Below are positions 49,662-56,936 of a stretch of 64,000 nucleotides of DNA, one piece after another. This DNA comes from Streptomyces sp. ISL-12 (lineage in GTDB: Bacteria; Actinomycetota; Actinomycetes; Streptomycetales; Streptomycetaceae): contig NZ_JAGGOO010000072.1 in the NCBI RefSeq assembly GCF_018614415.1, positions 1 through 64,000 on the forward strand. Reading direction: 5' to 3'. The translations under genes and the position numbers were made by a program. The notes beneath the pieces are model-generated. The model searched no databases and was not told where the DNA came from. It was given only the letters and a program-made list of their open reading frames with translations. How positions within the stretch are numbered: the stretch's first letter is position 1; every line of letters begins with the position of its first letter.

Positions 49662-49742
49662 TCCCGGTGGGCGATACTGGGTTCGAACCAGTGACCTCTT
49701 CGGTGTGAACGAAGCGCTCTCCCACTGAGCTAATCGCCCGGG
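49662..49742. repeat. right copy of 81-bp perfect direct repeat containing tRNA-Val
   Basis: Identical to 42159-42239 over 81 bp and in the same orientation; see the left copy. Confidence 0.9.
49668..49739 (-). tRNA. tRNA-Val (anticodon CAC), second copy
   Basis: 72 nt, sequence identical to the tRNA at 42165. The upstream minus-strand TAATGT (49753-49758) is a candidate -10; no clear -35. No CCA encoded. Confidence 0.95.
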
Positions 49743-49803
49743 TGCGGAAAGAACATTACCGCATGTCAGGGGGTGCCCGTGACCAGCCACCCGCTCGCAC
49801 AGA

Positions 49804-49825
49804 GGCCCCGAAACGCCCCGGGGCC
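49804..49825 (-). terminator. probable terminator of the PGPGW membrane protein gene
   Basis: GGCCCCG (49804-49810) and CGGGGCC (49819-49825) form a 7-bp stem with an 8-nt loop about 15 bp past the stop codon on the minus strand. Confidence 0.45.
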
Positions 49826-49839
49826 CCGCTCGGCTCAGC

Positions 49840-50292
49840 TCACTGGTCCTCGATCTTCCACGGCATCACCAGGCCGAACTTCCACAGATAGAAGCCGGCG
49901 ATCGCCCCGATGATCACCAGGCCGATCACCGTGAGAATGATGTTGCGCCGCCGCACCTTGGGGTCGAGTGCCCGCTGCGCAGCCTCGGTCACTTTCCGCT
50001 TGGTCCAGCGCAGCACCAGTTGGGCCCAGACGAACTCGGTGGCCCAGATCGCCATGCCCCCGAAGATCACCACCCAGCCGGGTCCGGGCAGCGGCAGCAT
50101 GATGACGCCGGCCACCACGACCGCGAGACCGACGACGAAGACCCCGACCTGCCAGCTCATGTGCAGCACGCGGCGCGCCTTGACGAATTCCGGCGCCCGC
50201 GACCCGAGGCTTCGCTCGTCCTCCGCCTTGTCCGCCTTCGTCCCGTCCGCCATCACGGCCACCTCGACCGGCTCGCTACGCCCCGTGTTCAT
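49840..50292 (-). CDS. PGPGW-motif membrane protein (TIGR02611 family)
   Basis: 150 aa. Three or so membrane segments. The signature PLPGPGWVVIFGGMAIWATEF and preceding VLHMSWQVGVFVVGLAVVVAGVIML match the TIGR02611 family of actinobacteria, function unknown. A C-terminal membrane segment (IILTVIGLVIIGAIAGFYLW) ends the protein. Two starts are possible: ATG 50292 (MNTGRSEP) and ATG 50253 (MADGTKADKAED); the latter has the better Shine-Dalgarno, GAGGTGG. It is divergent from ssgB. Confidence 0.82.
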   Translation of the reverse strand: MNTGRSEPVEVAVMADGTKADKAEDERSLGSRAPEFVKARRVLHMSWQVGVFVVGLAVVVAGVIMLPLPGPGWVVIFGGMAIWATEFVWAQLVLRWTKRKVTEAAQRALDPKVRRRNIILTVIGLVIIGAIAGFYLWKFGLVMPWKIEDQ

Positions 50293-50396
50293 ACGGCCAA
50301 ACCCTACCGGAGCGAAACGAGTCACCGGAATGGACGCAGCCTGCCCGCGATTCCTCGGCCGGAAGGGGTACGTAAAGGCACGCAAAACACTCAGAG

Positions 50397-50424
50397 GGGT
50401 TTACAACGGCACCGTAGGTGGCAT
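50397..50424 (+). promoter_or_regulatory. putative sigma-B/H-like promoter of ssgB
   Basis: GGGTTTA (50397-50403) and GGCAT (50420-50424), 16 bp apart, resemble the GTTT/GGGTAT-type promoters read by SigB-class sigma factors in Streptomyces. Literature reports ssgB as SigH-dependent; the match here is imperfect. Confidence 0.35.
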
Positions 50425-50483
50425 GTCGATTTCGCCGACGTGCGAATCCCCGAGCGCACACTGAGCGAAAGGCCCTGGCGCTT

Positions 50484-50897
50484 ATGAACACCACGGTCAG
50501 CTGCGAGCTGCACCTGCGCCTCGTTGTGTCGAGCGAGTCCTCCCTGCCTGTCCCCGCAGGCCTGCGGTACGACACGGCCGATCCCTACGCCGTGCACGCC
50601 ACCTTCCACACCGGAGCCGAGGAGACCGTCGAGTGGGTGTTCGCCCGTGATCTCCTCGCCGAGGGGCTGCACCGCCCCACCGGCACCGGCGACGTCCGTG
50701 TCTGGCCGTCGCGCAGTCACGGTCAGGGCGTCGTGTGCATCGCCCTGAGCTCTCCGGAGGGCGAGGCCCTGCTCGAAGCCCCGGCGCGGGCTCTGGAGTC
50801 CTTCCTGAAGCGCACAGACGCCGCCGTGCCGCCCGGCACGGAACACCGGCACTTCGACCTCGATCAGGAACTCTCGCACATCCTGGCGGAAAGCTAG
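50484..50897 (+). CDS. ssgB: sporulation-specific cell division activator SsgB
   Basis: 137 aa, the expected length. The sequence (MNTTVSCELHLRLVVSSESS..., LPVPAGLRYDTADPYAVHATFHTG, WPSRSHGQGVVCIALSSPEGEALLEAPA) is that of the highly conserved Streptomyces SsgB. SsgB marks septum sites and recruits FtsZ, through SsgA, during sporulation-specific division in aerial hyphae. It is the strongest single indicator that this is a Streptomyces chromosome. The start ATG 50484 has only a weak GAAAGG far upstream. Confidence 0.97.
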   Translation: MNTTVSCELHLRLVVSSESSLPVPAGLRYDTADPYAVHATFHTGAEETVEWVFARDLLAEGLHRPTGTGDVRVWPSRSHGQGVVCIALSSPEGEALLEAPARALESFLKRTDAAVPPGTEHRHFDLDQELSHILAES

Positions 50898-50903
50898 GGC
50901 GAG

Positions 50904-50937
50904 ACCCCCGAACCGCCCGGCGCCGTCGACTCGGGGT
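50904..50937 (+). terminator. possible ssgB terminator
   Basis: ACCCCCGA (50904-50911) and TCGGGGT (50931-50937) can form a 7-bp stem with a long loop 7 bp past the ssgB stop. Weak. Confidence 0.3.
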
Positions 50938-50956
50938 GACGGACCGGGCCGGGACA

Positions 50957-51165
50957 GCCGTATACGGCACACACACCGGCGTCGCCGCCGCGGACCACCG
51001 CGGGGTGGCGCCGGTGTGCGTACTCCTGCGGGAACCACGGCCGGGCCGCCACCGTTGTACGGGCACGAGAGACGGCGGGCACGACACAGACGTGCACGGA
51101 ACGGACGGCCGCGGAGCGGGCGGGCACGGAGCGGGCACGAGAGGCGGCATCGGGGCCGTACGGCC
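50957..51165. promoter_or_regulatory. dyad and direct-repeat rich region upstream of the CGNR gene
   Basis: The 338-bp gap between ssgB and the CGNR gene contains two 12-bp perfect palindromes, GCCGTATACGGC (50957-50968) and GGCCGTACGGCC (51154-51165). A 10-bp inverted repeat (50972-50981 with 51009-51018) encloses an inner stem. A 16-bp direct repeat, GGGCACGAGAGACGGC (51061-51076), recurs at 51133-51148 with one mismatch. These look like regulatory sites; autoregulation by the CGNR protein is a guess. Confidence 0.45.
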
Positions 51166-51235
51166 GACCGCGGATGCCACTACCATCGGCCAGCATCCGC
51201 GGGCGCCCGCCCGTCCCCAGGCCAGGGAGCGAAAC

Positions 51236-51796
51236 GTGCTGATCACCCACGACACCCGGTGCGCCCTCGACACCGTGGTGGATCTGGTGAACACCGCACC
51301 GGAGGACGAGTCGTCGCCGGACGGGCTGCCGGATGTCGCCGCCCTCACGGATTTCGTGCGGAACCACAAGATCAGCGATGTCGGCGTGCTCTCGGAGTTC
51401 GACCTCTCGGCGGTGCGCAAGGTGCGCGGCCGGTTCGCCTCCGCCTTCGCGGCCTCCGACACCCGCGCCACCGCCGGCCTGATCAACGAACTGGTCGCCG
51501 CCGCGGGCACCACCCCCCGGCTCACCGACCACGACGGCTACGACTGGCACGTCCACTACTTCGCTCCCGGTGCCTCCGTCGCCGATCATCTGGCGGCCGA
51601 CTGCGGGATGGCCCTGGCCTTCTTCGTGGTCGCCGGGGAGCGGGAGCGGCTGCGGCGCTGCGAGGCGCCCGACTGCCGGCGTGCCTTCGTCGACCTGTCG
51701 CGCAACCGCTCACGGCGGTACTGCGACAGCCGGACCTGCGGCAACCGGCTGCACGTGGCGGCCTACCGGGCGCGGCGCAAGGAAGCGGCGGGCTGA
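51236..51796 (+). CDS. CGNR zinc-finger protein (ABATE-like domain)
   Basis: 186 aa. The N-terminal ABATE-type domain starts VLITHDTRCALDTVVDLVNT. The C-terminal CGNR zinc finger has CEAPDCRRAFVDLSRNRSRRYCDSRTCGNR, with four cysteines and the CGNR tetrad. Such proteins are regarded as stress-linked transcription regulators. The GTG start at 51236 has AGGGAGC upstream. Confidence 0.85.
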   Translation: MLITHDTRCALDTVVDLVNTAPEDESSPDGLPDVAALTDFVRNHKISDVGVLSEFDLSAVRKVRGRFASAFAASDTRATAGLINELVAAAGTTPRLTDHDGYDWHVHYFAPGASVADHLAADCGMALAFFVVAGERERLRRCEAPDCRRAFVDLSRNRSRRYCDSRTCGNRLHVAAYRARRKEAAG

Positions 51797-51892
51797 GCCG
51801 GCCCGGGGGCTCCCCAGGGCGGCCCGAAGGCTTCCCCCGGACACGGTCCCGACGCGCCCCCGGCGGGTGGCGCCGGGGAACGCGGGTACGGC

Positions 51893-52060
51893 TCACAGCA
51901 ACAGCAGGTCGTGCAGCGAAGCCATGAGCAGCAGGAACCCGATCACCGCAAGGAAGATCATCAGCGGTGGCTGGGAAAGGGCGAAGAGGCATCCGCGTGG
52001 CTCTTGGGGCCGGGAGGCGGTATCGCTCTCTGTGGTGTCCAGCTGTGTCGTGTCCAGCAT
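51893..52060 (-). CDS. small single-pass membrane protein
   Basis: 55 aa from ATG 52060 (MLDTTQLDTTESDTASRPQEPRG). A C-terminal hydrophobic stretch (PPLMIFLAVIGFLLLMASLHDLLLL) forms one membrane helix. No known domain. A longer 81-aa version would start at 52138. A cluster of CGTTTC dyads lies upstream. Confidence 0.5.
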   Translation of the reverse strand: MLDTTQLDTTESDTASRPQEPRGCLFALSQPPLMIFLAVIGFLLLMASLHDLLLL

Positions 52061-52170
52061 CTCGCGGCGATGATGACGCAGTTCGGAGCCCGACGCGATC
52101 AACACGCCCGCAAGGCACCGGTGTTCGCCGGAATACATGATCTTCGCTTCGAGTTGTGATCATTTCCGGA

Positions 52171-52216
52171 CGTTTCGCCAGCTCACTGTGTCGTTTCAGA
52201 GAAACGGGGCCGTTTC
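52171..52216. promoter_or_regulatory. overlapping CGTTTC/GAAACG dyads
   Basis: CGTTTC at 52171-52176, 52192-52197 and 52211-52216, and GAAACG at 52201-52206. CGTTTC-AGA-GAAACG (52192-52206) is a perfect inverted repeat. GAAACGGGGCCGTTTC (52201-52216) is a second one sharing the GAAACG half, so the two dyads are mutually exclusive. They lie in the 222-bp gap upstream of the 55-aa gene. Confidence 0.5.
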
Positions 52217-52282
52217 GGCGGAACGAGCGGCGAGGGGCGAGGGGCGAGCGGGGCGGTGAACCCCGACGGTGGGCGGACGGTC

Positions 52283-52741
52283 TCAGATGCCGTGCTTCTT
52301 CAGGATGGCCTCGATGTCGCTGAAGTCGTCCTCCGACCGGGGCTTGCCCGCAGGGCGGGCCGGCGCCGGACGCGGGGCGGAACCGGCGCCCAGTGAGGGC
52401 GCCGAGGCTCCCGGGGCCACGGCGCCCTGCCGGGCGGCTGCCCGGGCGGCCTCCTTGCGCTCCTTGCGGGTGGGGCGGGTGCCGCCGCGGCGGCGCTCCA
52501 CGACGCGCGTGACCATGAACAGCAGCCACGCCAGGCCCAGCACGGCGAAGCCCGCCCAGGCCATCGGGCTGAAGGCGGTGTCGGCGAGCCACTCGACGAC
52601 GCCGGTCATCACCAGGCCGACGGGTATCAGCGAGTAGGCGGCGACGCGGACCGCCGCCAGGAAGCGCCTGCGGTACGCGGTGATCGCCGCGATGCCCAGG
52701 CCGGCCGCGGACACGGCGGAACAGACGGTCTCGGCAATCAT
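52283..52741 (-). CDS. membrane protein with charged C-terminal tail, unknown
   Basis: 152 aa from ATG 52741 (MIAETVCSAVSAAGLGIAAITAYRRRF), supported by GGAGG 9 bp upstream. Three membrane segments, then a basic Ala/Pro-rich tail ending SEDDFSDIEAILKKHGI, an acidic/KKHGI end that recurs in Streptomyces. No function recognised. It is divergent from the DsbA-like gene. Confidence 0.65.
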   Translation of the reverse strand: MIAETVCSAVSAAGLGIAAITAYRRRFLAAVRVAAYSLIPVGLVMTGVVEWLADTAFSPMAWAGFAVLGLAWLLFMVTRVVERRRGGTRPTRKERKEAARAAARQGAVAPGASAPSLGAGSAPRPAPARPAGKPRSEDDFSDIEAILKKHGI

Positions 52742-52950
52742 CCGGTCCTCCAGGGCTCGGGCGCCGTCGGGCAGGCACTTTCGTCCCTTCCATCCTGCAC
52801 CGTCCCCACCCGGTGCGGCCATGCTCCGGCCCGACATCAGGGACATCTCCGGGTCGCCTCGGGGGCGCCTCCTCCTCAGGTCCCTGGGCCCGGTGCTCGC
52901 CGGTGCGGGCGGGATGGGGAGGTCGGGAGCGGGGCTGGGACACTGGTCGC

Positions 52951-53463
52951 ATGAGCGACTCCTCCCCCGCCGTCCCCGCCACGCCCGTCCTCGACGTCTG
53001 GTGTGAGCTCCAGTGCCCGGACTGCCGGACCTCCCTGCACGACCTGCACGCCCTGCGCGCCCGCTACGGGGACCGCCTGGAGCTGCGGCTGCGGCACTTC
53101 CCGCTGGAGAAGCACAAGCACGCCTTCGCCGCCGCGCAGGCCGCCGAGGAGGCCGCCGTGCAGGGGCAGGGCTGGGCGTACGTCGAAGCGGTGCTCGGCC
53201 GGCTGGACGAGCTGGACCGCCGGGGGGAGGCCCTCCTGGTCGACGTGGCCCGGGAGCTCGGCCTGGACGCCGAGGAGTTCGACACCGCCCTGATCGACGG
53301 CCGGCACATCCTGGTCGTCGACGCCGACCAGGCCGAAGGCAAGGCGATCGGCGTGACCGGGACCCCGACGTACGTCATCGACGGCGAGCGGCTCGACGGC
53401 GGCAAGAGCCAGGAGGGGCTCCGCGCCCGCGTCGAGGAGATCGCGGACCGGCTGCTGGGCTGA
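52951..53463 (+). CDS. DsbA-family thiol oxidoreductase (FrnE-like)
   Basis: 170 aa. The CPDC active site is in VWCELQCPDCRTSLHDLHALRARYG, and the cis-proline loop is VTGTPTYVIDG. No signal peptide is visible, so it is probably cytosolic, like FrnE-type proteins. The VKOR-family protein at 11378 is a potential oxidant for exported partners only. The ATG at 52951 starts MSDSSPAVPATPVLD. Confidence 0.85.
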   Translation: MSDSSPAVPATPVLDVWCELQCPDCRTSLHDLHALRARYGDRLELRLRHFPLEKHKHAFAAAQAAEEAAVQGQGWAYVEAVLGRLDELDRRGEALLVDVARELGLDAEEFDTALIDGRHILVVDADQAEGKAIGVTGTPTYVIDGERLDGGKSQEGLRARVEEIADRLLG

Positions 53464-53484
53464 CGCCGGTCCCCTCGCCCGCGC

Positions 53485-54309
53485 CTACAGCAACGGCTTG
53501 TAGAAGGTGTACCGGGTCGTCTCGTAGCCTAGCGACTCGTACAGCCGTTCGGCCGGGGTGTTGCCGGCGAACACGTTGAGGCCGAGCAGCCGGCGTCCGG
53601 CGGTGATCGTCTGCGTCTCCGCGAGGAGCAGCAGCGACCGGCCGTGCCCCCGGCCCCGGTGGGCGGCGTCGGCCTCGACGTCGTAGACGTACGCGGACTC
53701 GGGGCGCAGCGCCAGCCACAGCGTGCCGACCCGCTCGCCCTCGTGTTCCAGCACGCTGAACAGCATGTCCTCGGTCTCGGGCCCCCGCGGCAGCAGCGTC
53801 TCGTGGTCGTGCCGGGATCTGGCGTACGCCACGTCCTCGGGTATGCCCCGCTCGATCCAGGTCCGCGCGTACTGCTCGGACTCGTGGGCCCACCAGGCGT
53901 CGAACTCCGCCCGGGTCATCGGCCGCGGACGGCTGCCCGCCGGCAGGGCGGGCGGGGTGTCCCCGAGCCGCTTCTCCATGCCGCGGTTGCGCGGCAGGTA
54001 GCCGAGCGACTCGACGAGCCGCAGGGCCGCCCCGGCGTCCGCGGGGACGGTGACGGTGAGCTGTCCGCAGCCCCAGCCGCGCGCCACCTCCTCCGCCGCG
54101 AGCGCGGCCACCGTGGCCCGGCCGCGCCGGCGGTCGGCCTCGTCGACGCGCAGGTCGTGGATGACGGCGACCGCGTCGCCGAAGGCGGGAGAGGTGCCGA
54201 GGTGGACCGCGCCGACGGGGCGGCTGTTCACGCACACCTGGTAGTAGCGTGAACGCGTTCCGTCGGCGGCGCGCTGAAGCGGCTCGGTCGGCCGCAGGGT
54301 GGTGGTCAT
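53485..54309 (-). CDS. double-GNAT acetyltransferase
   Basis: 274 aa with two GNAT domains. The first contains VIHDLRVDEADRRRGRATVAALAAEEV. The second contains VYDVEADAAHRGRGHGRSLLLLAE and LNVFAGNTPAERLYESLGYE. Each shows the acetyl-CoA R/Q-x-x-G-x-G/A loop, in the second as RGRGHG. The layout is like mycothiol synthase, but the substrate is unknown. It converges on the DsbA-like gene and lies downstream of pabB-pabC on the same strand. Confidence 0.85.
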   Translation of the reverse strand: MTTTLRPTEPLQRAADGTRSRYYQVCVNSRPVGAVHLGTSPAFGDAVAVIHDLRVDEADRRRGRATVAALAAEEVARGWGCGQLTVTVPADAGAALRLVESLGYLPRNRGMEKRLGDTPPALPAGSRPRPMTRAEFDAWWAHESEQYARTWIERGIPEDVAYARSRHDHETLLPRGPETEDMLFSVLEHEGERVGTLWLALRPESAYVYDVEADAAHRGRGHGRSLLLLAETQTITAGRRLLGLNVFAGNTPAERLYESLGYETTRYTFYKPLL

Positions 54310-54373
54310 CAGGGGTGTTCTACCCCGCGCGACCGCCTGGGAGCAGCCGGTTTTGACGGTCGGTCCGTGCCGG

Positions 54374-55195
54374 TCAGGGGTCGAGGTCGGCGCCGGACCG
54401 TTCCGCGAAGATCCGCATCGCCTTGGCCGTCACCGGCCCCGGGGCGCCCGGCAGTTCCCGGCCGTCGACCCGGTGCACGGCCTGGACGTCGCGCAGCGTG
54501 GAGGTCAGGAAGATCTCGTCGGCGCGTTCCAGGACGTCCAGCGGAAGGTCCGACTCCACGGCGCCGGTCCACTCGACGGCCAGGGCGCGGGTGATGCCCG
54601 CGAGACAGCCGGAGGCGACCGGCGGGGTGTGGATCTCCCCGTCGAGGACGACGAAGACGTTCGACCCGGTGCCCTCGCACAGCCGCCCCACCGTGTTGGC
54701 GAACAGCGCCTCGGAGGCGCCCTGTTCACGGGCGCGGGCGAGGGCGACGACGTTCTCGGCGTACGAGGTGGTCTTCAGGCCGGTGAGCGCGCCGCGCTCG
54801 TTGCGCGTCCAGGGGACGGTGATCACGGCCGTGGAGTCGGGACGGCGGGCGGTGGCGCCGAGGGCGACCAGCAGGGTGGGGCCGTGCTCGCCGCGGTCGG
54901 AACCGAGCGGGCCGTGTCCTCCGGTGCAGGTGATCCGCAGCCGGCCGAGCGGCATGGGGTTGGCCTCCAGTACGGCGGCGCAGGCGCGGCGCACCTCGTC
55001 GAGGTCGGGCTCCGGCAGGCCGAGGCCCCTTGCCGAGCGGGCCAGCCGGTCCAGGTGCCGGGTCAGCGCGAAGGGGCGCCCGTCCACCGCCTTCACGGTC
55101 TCGAAGACGCCGTCGCCCACGGTCAGTCCGTGGTCGAAGGCGGAGACCCGGGCGGACTCCGCGTCCCGCAGCCCGCCGTCCAGCCAGATCTTCAT
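54374..55195 (-). CDS. pabC: 4-amino-4-deoxychorismate lyase
   Basis: 273 aa, fold type IV PLP enzyme. MKIWLDGGLRDAESARVSAFDHGLTVGDGVFET and LKTTSYAENVVAL (the PLP lysine region), then VASGCLAGITR, are characteristic of the PabC/BCAT group. With PabB next door the lyase role in p-aminobenzoate (folate) synthesis is well supported. The ATG 55195 overlaps the pabB stop by 4 bp. Confidence 0.88.
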   Translation of the reverse strand: MKIWLDGGLRDAESARVSAFDHGLTVGDGVFETVKAVDGRPFALTRHLDRLARSARGLGLPEPDLDEVRRACAAVLEANPMPLGRLRITCTGGHGPLGSDRGEHGPTLLVALGATARRPDSTAVITVPWTRNERGALTGLKTTSYAENVVALARAREQGASEALFANTVGRLCEGTGSNVFVVLDGEIHTPPVASGCLAGITRALAVEWTGAVESDLPLDVLERADEIFLTSTLRDVQAVHRVDGRELPGAPGPVTAKAMRIFAERSGADLDP

Positions 55196-56238
55196 GTTCC
55201 CGGCCCCTCCCCGATCGCTTCGTACCTCCCCGACGCTACCGCGAGCAGCCGGGACGCCTTCAGCTCGGTCTCCCGCCACTCCCGCTCCGGGTCCGAGCCC
55301 CAGGTGATCCCGGCTCCGGTGCCGAACTTCAGCAGGCCCTCGGCCCGGTCGATCCAGAAGGTCCGGATGCCGACGGCCAGCTCGCCGGTGCCCCGGTCGG
55401 CGTCGACCCAGCCGACGCCCCCGCAGTACGGGCCGCGGGGCGCGGTCTCCAGCGCCTCGATGATCCTGAGGGCGCTCGCCTTGGGCGCGCCGGTGACCGA
55501 GCCGGGCGGGAAGGTGGCGGTGAGCAGCTCCGGCCAGCCGGCGCCGGTCCGCAGTTCGCCCCGTACGGTCGACACGAGGTGCACCAGCCCCGGGTGCTTC
55601 TCCACCGCGCACAGGTCGGGCACGGTCACGCTGCCGGTCGCGCAGACCCGCCCGAGGTCGTTGCGGACCAGGTCCACGATCATCACGTTCTCGGCGTGGT
55701 CCTTCTCCAGCAGGTCCGCCTCGGTGCGGCCGGTGCCCTTGATCGGCCCCGACTCCACCGTCCGTCCCGCGCGGCGCAGGAACAGTTCGGGAGAGGCGGT
55801 GGCCACCTCCACCCCGTGCCCGGGAAGCCGGAGGGTTCCCGCGTAGGGCGCCGGGTTCCCGCGGGCCAGCAGCGCGGTGAGGGCGTCCACGTCGGCGTCG
55901 GGCGGGACGGGCGCGGACAGGACGCGGCAGAGGTTGGCCTGGTAGACCTCGCCGGCCGCGATGTGCGCGCGGATGCGTCGTACGGCGCTCGTGTACGCGT
56001 GGTGATCCAGCGAGGACGCCCAGTCGCCGACGGCGGGTCCGCGCCACCGTCCCGGCCGGGGCGCGGGCACCGGCGCTTCGCGGACCTCCGCGAAACGGGC
56101 GCAGGTCAGGCGGCCCTCGAAGTCCGCGCAGACCGCCCAGAACCCGCTGGACTCCAGTGCGGCGAGATCGGTCGTGACGTCGAGGAGACCGGTGGCGATC
56201 CGGTCGCCGAAACGGGCCAGGGGCGGAAGATCGGACAC
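55192..56238 (-). CDS. pabB: aminodeoxychorismate synthase component I
   Basis: 348 aa from GTG 56238 (VSDLPPLARFGDRIATG). The chorismate-binding core has SPELFLRRAGRTVESGPIKGTGR, ENVMIVDLVRNDLGR and PPGSVTGAPKASALRIIEALE. The PIKGT lysine is typical of aminodeoxychorismate synthase, against PIAGT in anthranilate synthase. No glutamine amidotransferase domain is fused. Upstream lies the tRNA promoter region on the opposite strand. Confidence 0.9.
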   Translation of the reverse strand: MSDLPPLARFGDRIATGLLDVTTDLAALESSGFWAVCADFEGRLTCARFAEVREAPVPAPRPGRWRGPAVGDWASSLDHHAYTSAVRRIRAHIAAGEVYQANLCRVLSAPVPPDADVDALTALLARGNPAPYAGTLRLPGHGVEVATASPELFLRRAGRTVESGPIKGTGRTEADLLEKDHAENVMIVDLVRNDLGRVCATGSVTVPDLCAVEKHPGLVHLVSTVRGELRTGAGWPELLTATFPPGSVTGAPKASALRIIEALETAPRGPYCGGVGWVDADRGTGELAVGIRTFWIDRAEGLLKFGTGAGITWGSDPEREWRETELKASRLLAVASGRYEAIGEGPGT

Positions 56239-56347
56239 ATGGCCGAGTCTAGGCGGGGTGACCGCGAGGTGACCCGAACGTGTCCTTCCGCCCACCCTGA
56301 CCAGGCAAGCGAGCGGGGGCAGCGCAGCACGCTGCGCAAACGCGTTT

Positions 56348-56375
56348 TTGTACTGGCTCCGGAATCCGCTAGAGT
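56348..56375 (+). promoter_or_regulatory. promoter of the tRNA cluster
   Basis: TTGTAC (56348-56353), 16 bp, TAGAGT (56370-56375), a good match to the Streptomyces vegetative consensus TTGACA/TAGRRT. The predicted start is about 56382, 35 nt before tRNA-Gly. Confidence 0.6.
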
Positions 56376-56416
56376 TCAACACGTCGCCGGGACGCGCAAG
56401 CGGACCGAAACGACAG

Positions 56417-56489
56417 GCGGACGTAGCTCAGTTGGTAGAGCGCAACCTTGCCAAGGTTGAGGTCGCGAGTTCGAGCCTCGTCGTCCGCT
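56417..56489 (+). tRNA. tRNA-Gly (anticodon GCC)
   Basis: 73 nt, acceptor GCGGACG/CGTCCGC with discriminator T. The anticodon loop TTGCCAA between CAACC and GGTTG reads GCC. The T-arm is GAGTTCGAGCCTC. No CCA encoded. Confidence 0.95.
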
Positions 56490-56527
56490 CGCAGGAACAG
56501 GGGTTCCACAAGATCCCCTACACTCCT

Positions 56528-56598
56528 GGTGGAGTGGCCGAGAGGCGAGGCAACGGCCTGCAAAGCCGTCTACACGGGTTCAAATCCCGTCTCCACCT
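56528..56598 (+). tRNA. tRNA-Cys (anticodon GCA)
   Basis: 71 nt, acceptor GGTGGAG/CTCCACC with discriminator T. The anticodon loop CTGCAAA between ACGGC and GCCGT reads GCA. It is followed by CCA in the DNA (56599-56601), which may be encoded or chance. Confidence 0.95.
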
Positions 56599-56602
56599 CC
56601 AA

Positions 56603-56674
56603 GGACGATTAGCTCAGCGGGAGAGCGCTTCCCTGACACGGAAGAGGTCACTGGTTCAATCCCAGTATCGTCCA
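56603..56674 (+). tRNA. tRNA-Val (anticodon GAC), copy 1
   Basis: 72 nt, acceptor GGACGAT/ATCGTCC, discriminator A. The anticodon loop CTGACAC between CTTCC and GGAAG reads GAC. It starts 4 nt after the tRNA-Cys. Confidence 0.95.
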
Positions 56675-56709
56675 CTGGTCCGCACGGACCTTGATCCGCT
56701 AGGATCCCC

Positions 56710-56781
56710 GCGCGATTAGCTCAGCGGGAGAGCGCTTCCCTGACACGGAAGAGGTCACTGGTTCAATCCCAGTATCGCGCA
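56710..56781 (+). tRNA. tRNA-Val (anticodon GAC), copy 2 with different acceptor stem
   Basis: 72 nt. The body is identical to copies 1 and 3, but the acceptor stem is GCGCGAT/ATCGCGC instead of GGACGAT/ATCGTCC, with both strands changed so pairing is kept. Confidence 0.95.
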
Positions 56782-56802
56782 CGCAGTACTCGCAGTACTC
56801 CC

Positions 56803-56874
56803 GGACGATTAGCTCAGCGGGAGAGCGCTTCCCTGACACGGAAGAGGTCACTGGTTCAATCCCAGTATCGTCCA
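56803..56874 (+). tRNA. tRNA-Val (anticodon GAC), copy 3
   Basis: 72 nt, identical to copy 1 (56603). The 21-nt spacer from copy 2 contains a GCAGTACTC direct repeat. Confidence 0.95.
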
Positions 56875-56884
56875 CCACTTGAAG

Positions 56885-56913
56885 CCCCCGGCCGTCTCTA
56901 CGGCCGGGGGTTT
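56885..56913. terminator. terminator of the tRNA cluster
   Basis: CCCCCGGCCGT (56885-56895) and ACGGCCGGGGG (56900-56910) with a CTCT loop, followed by TTT. It also faces the zinc-ribbon gene stop on the minus strand. Confidence 0.8.
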
Positions 56914-56936
56914 CGTCGTCCGTCGTCTGCCGGCTG

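Noticed and set aside
42159-49742. Integrative element or prophage using the tRNA-Val repeats
   Set aside because: No integrase, excisionase or phage-like gene is visible between or beside the repeats, so I do not call a mobile element; only the repeat and content are reported.
54374-56238. Anthranilate synthase rather than aminodeoxychorismate synthase
   Set aside because: The PIKGT lysine and the adjacent PabC-type lyase favour the p-aminobenzoate branch.
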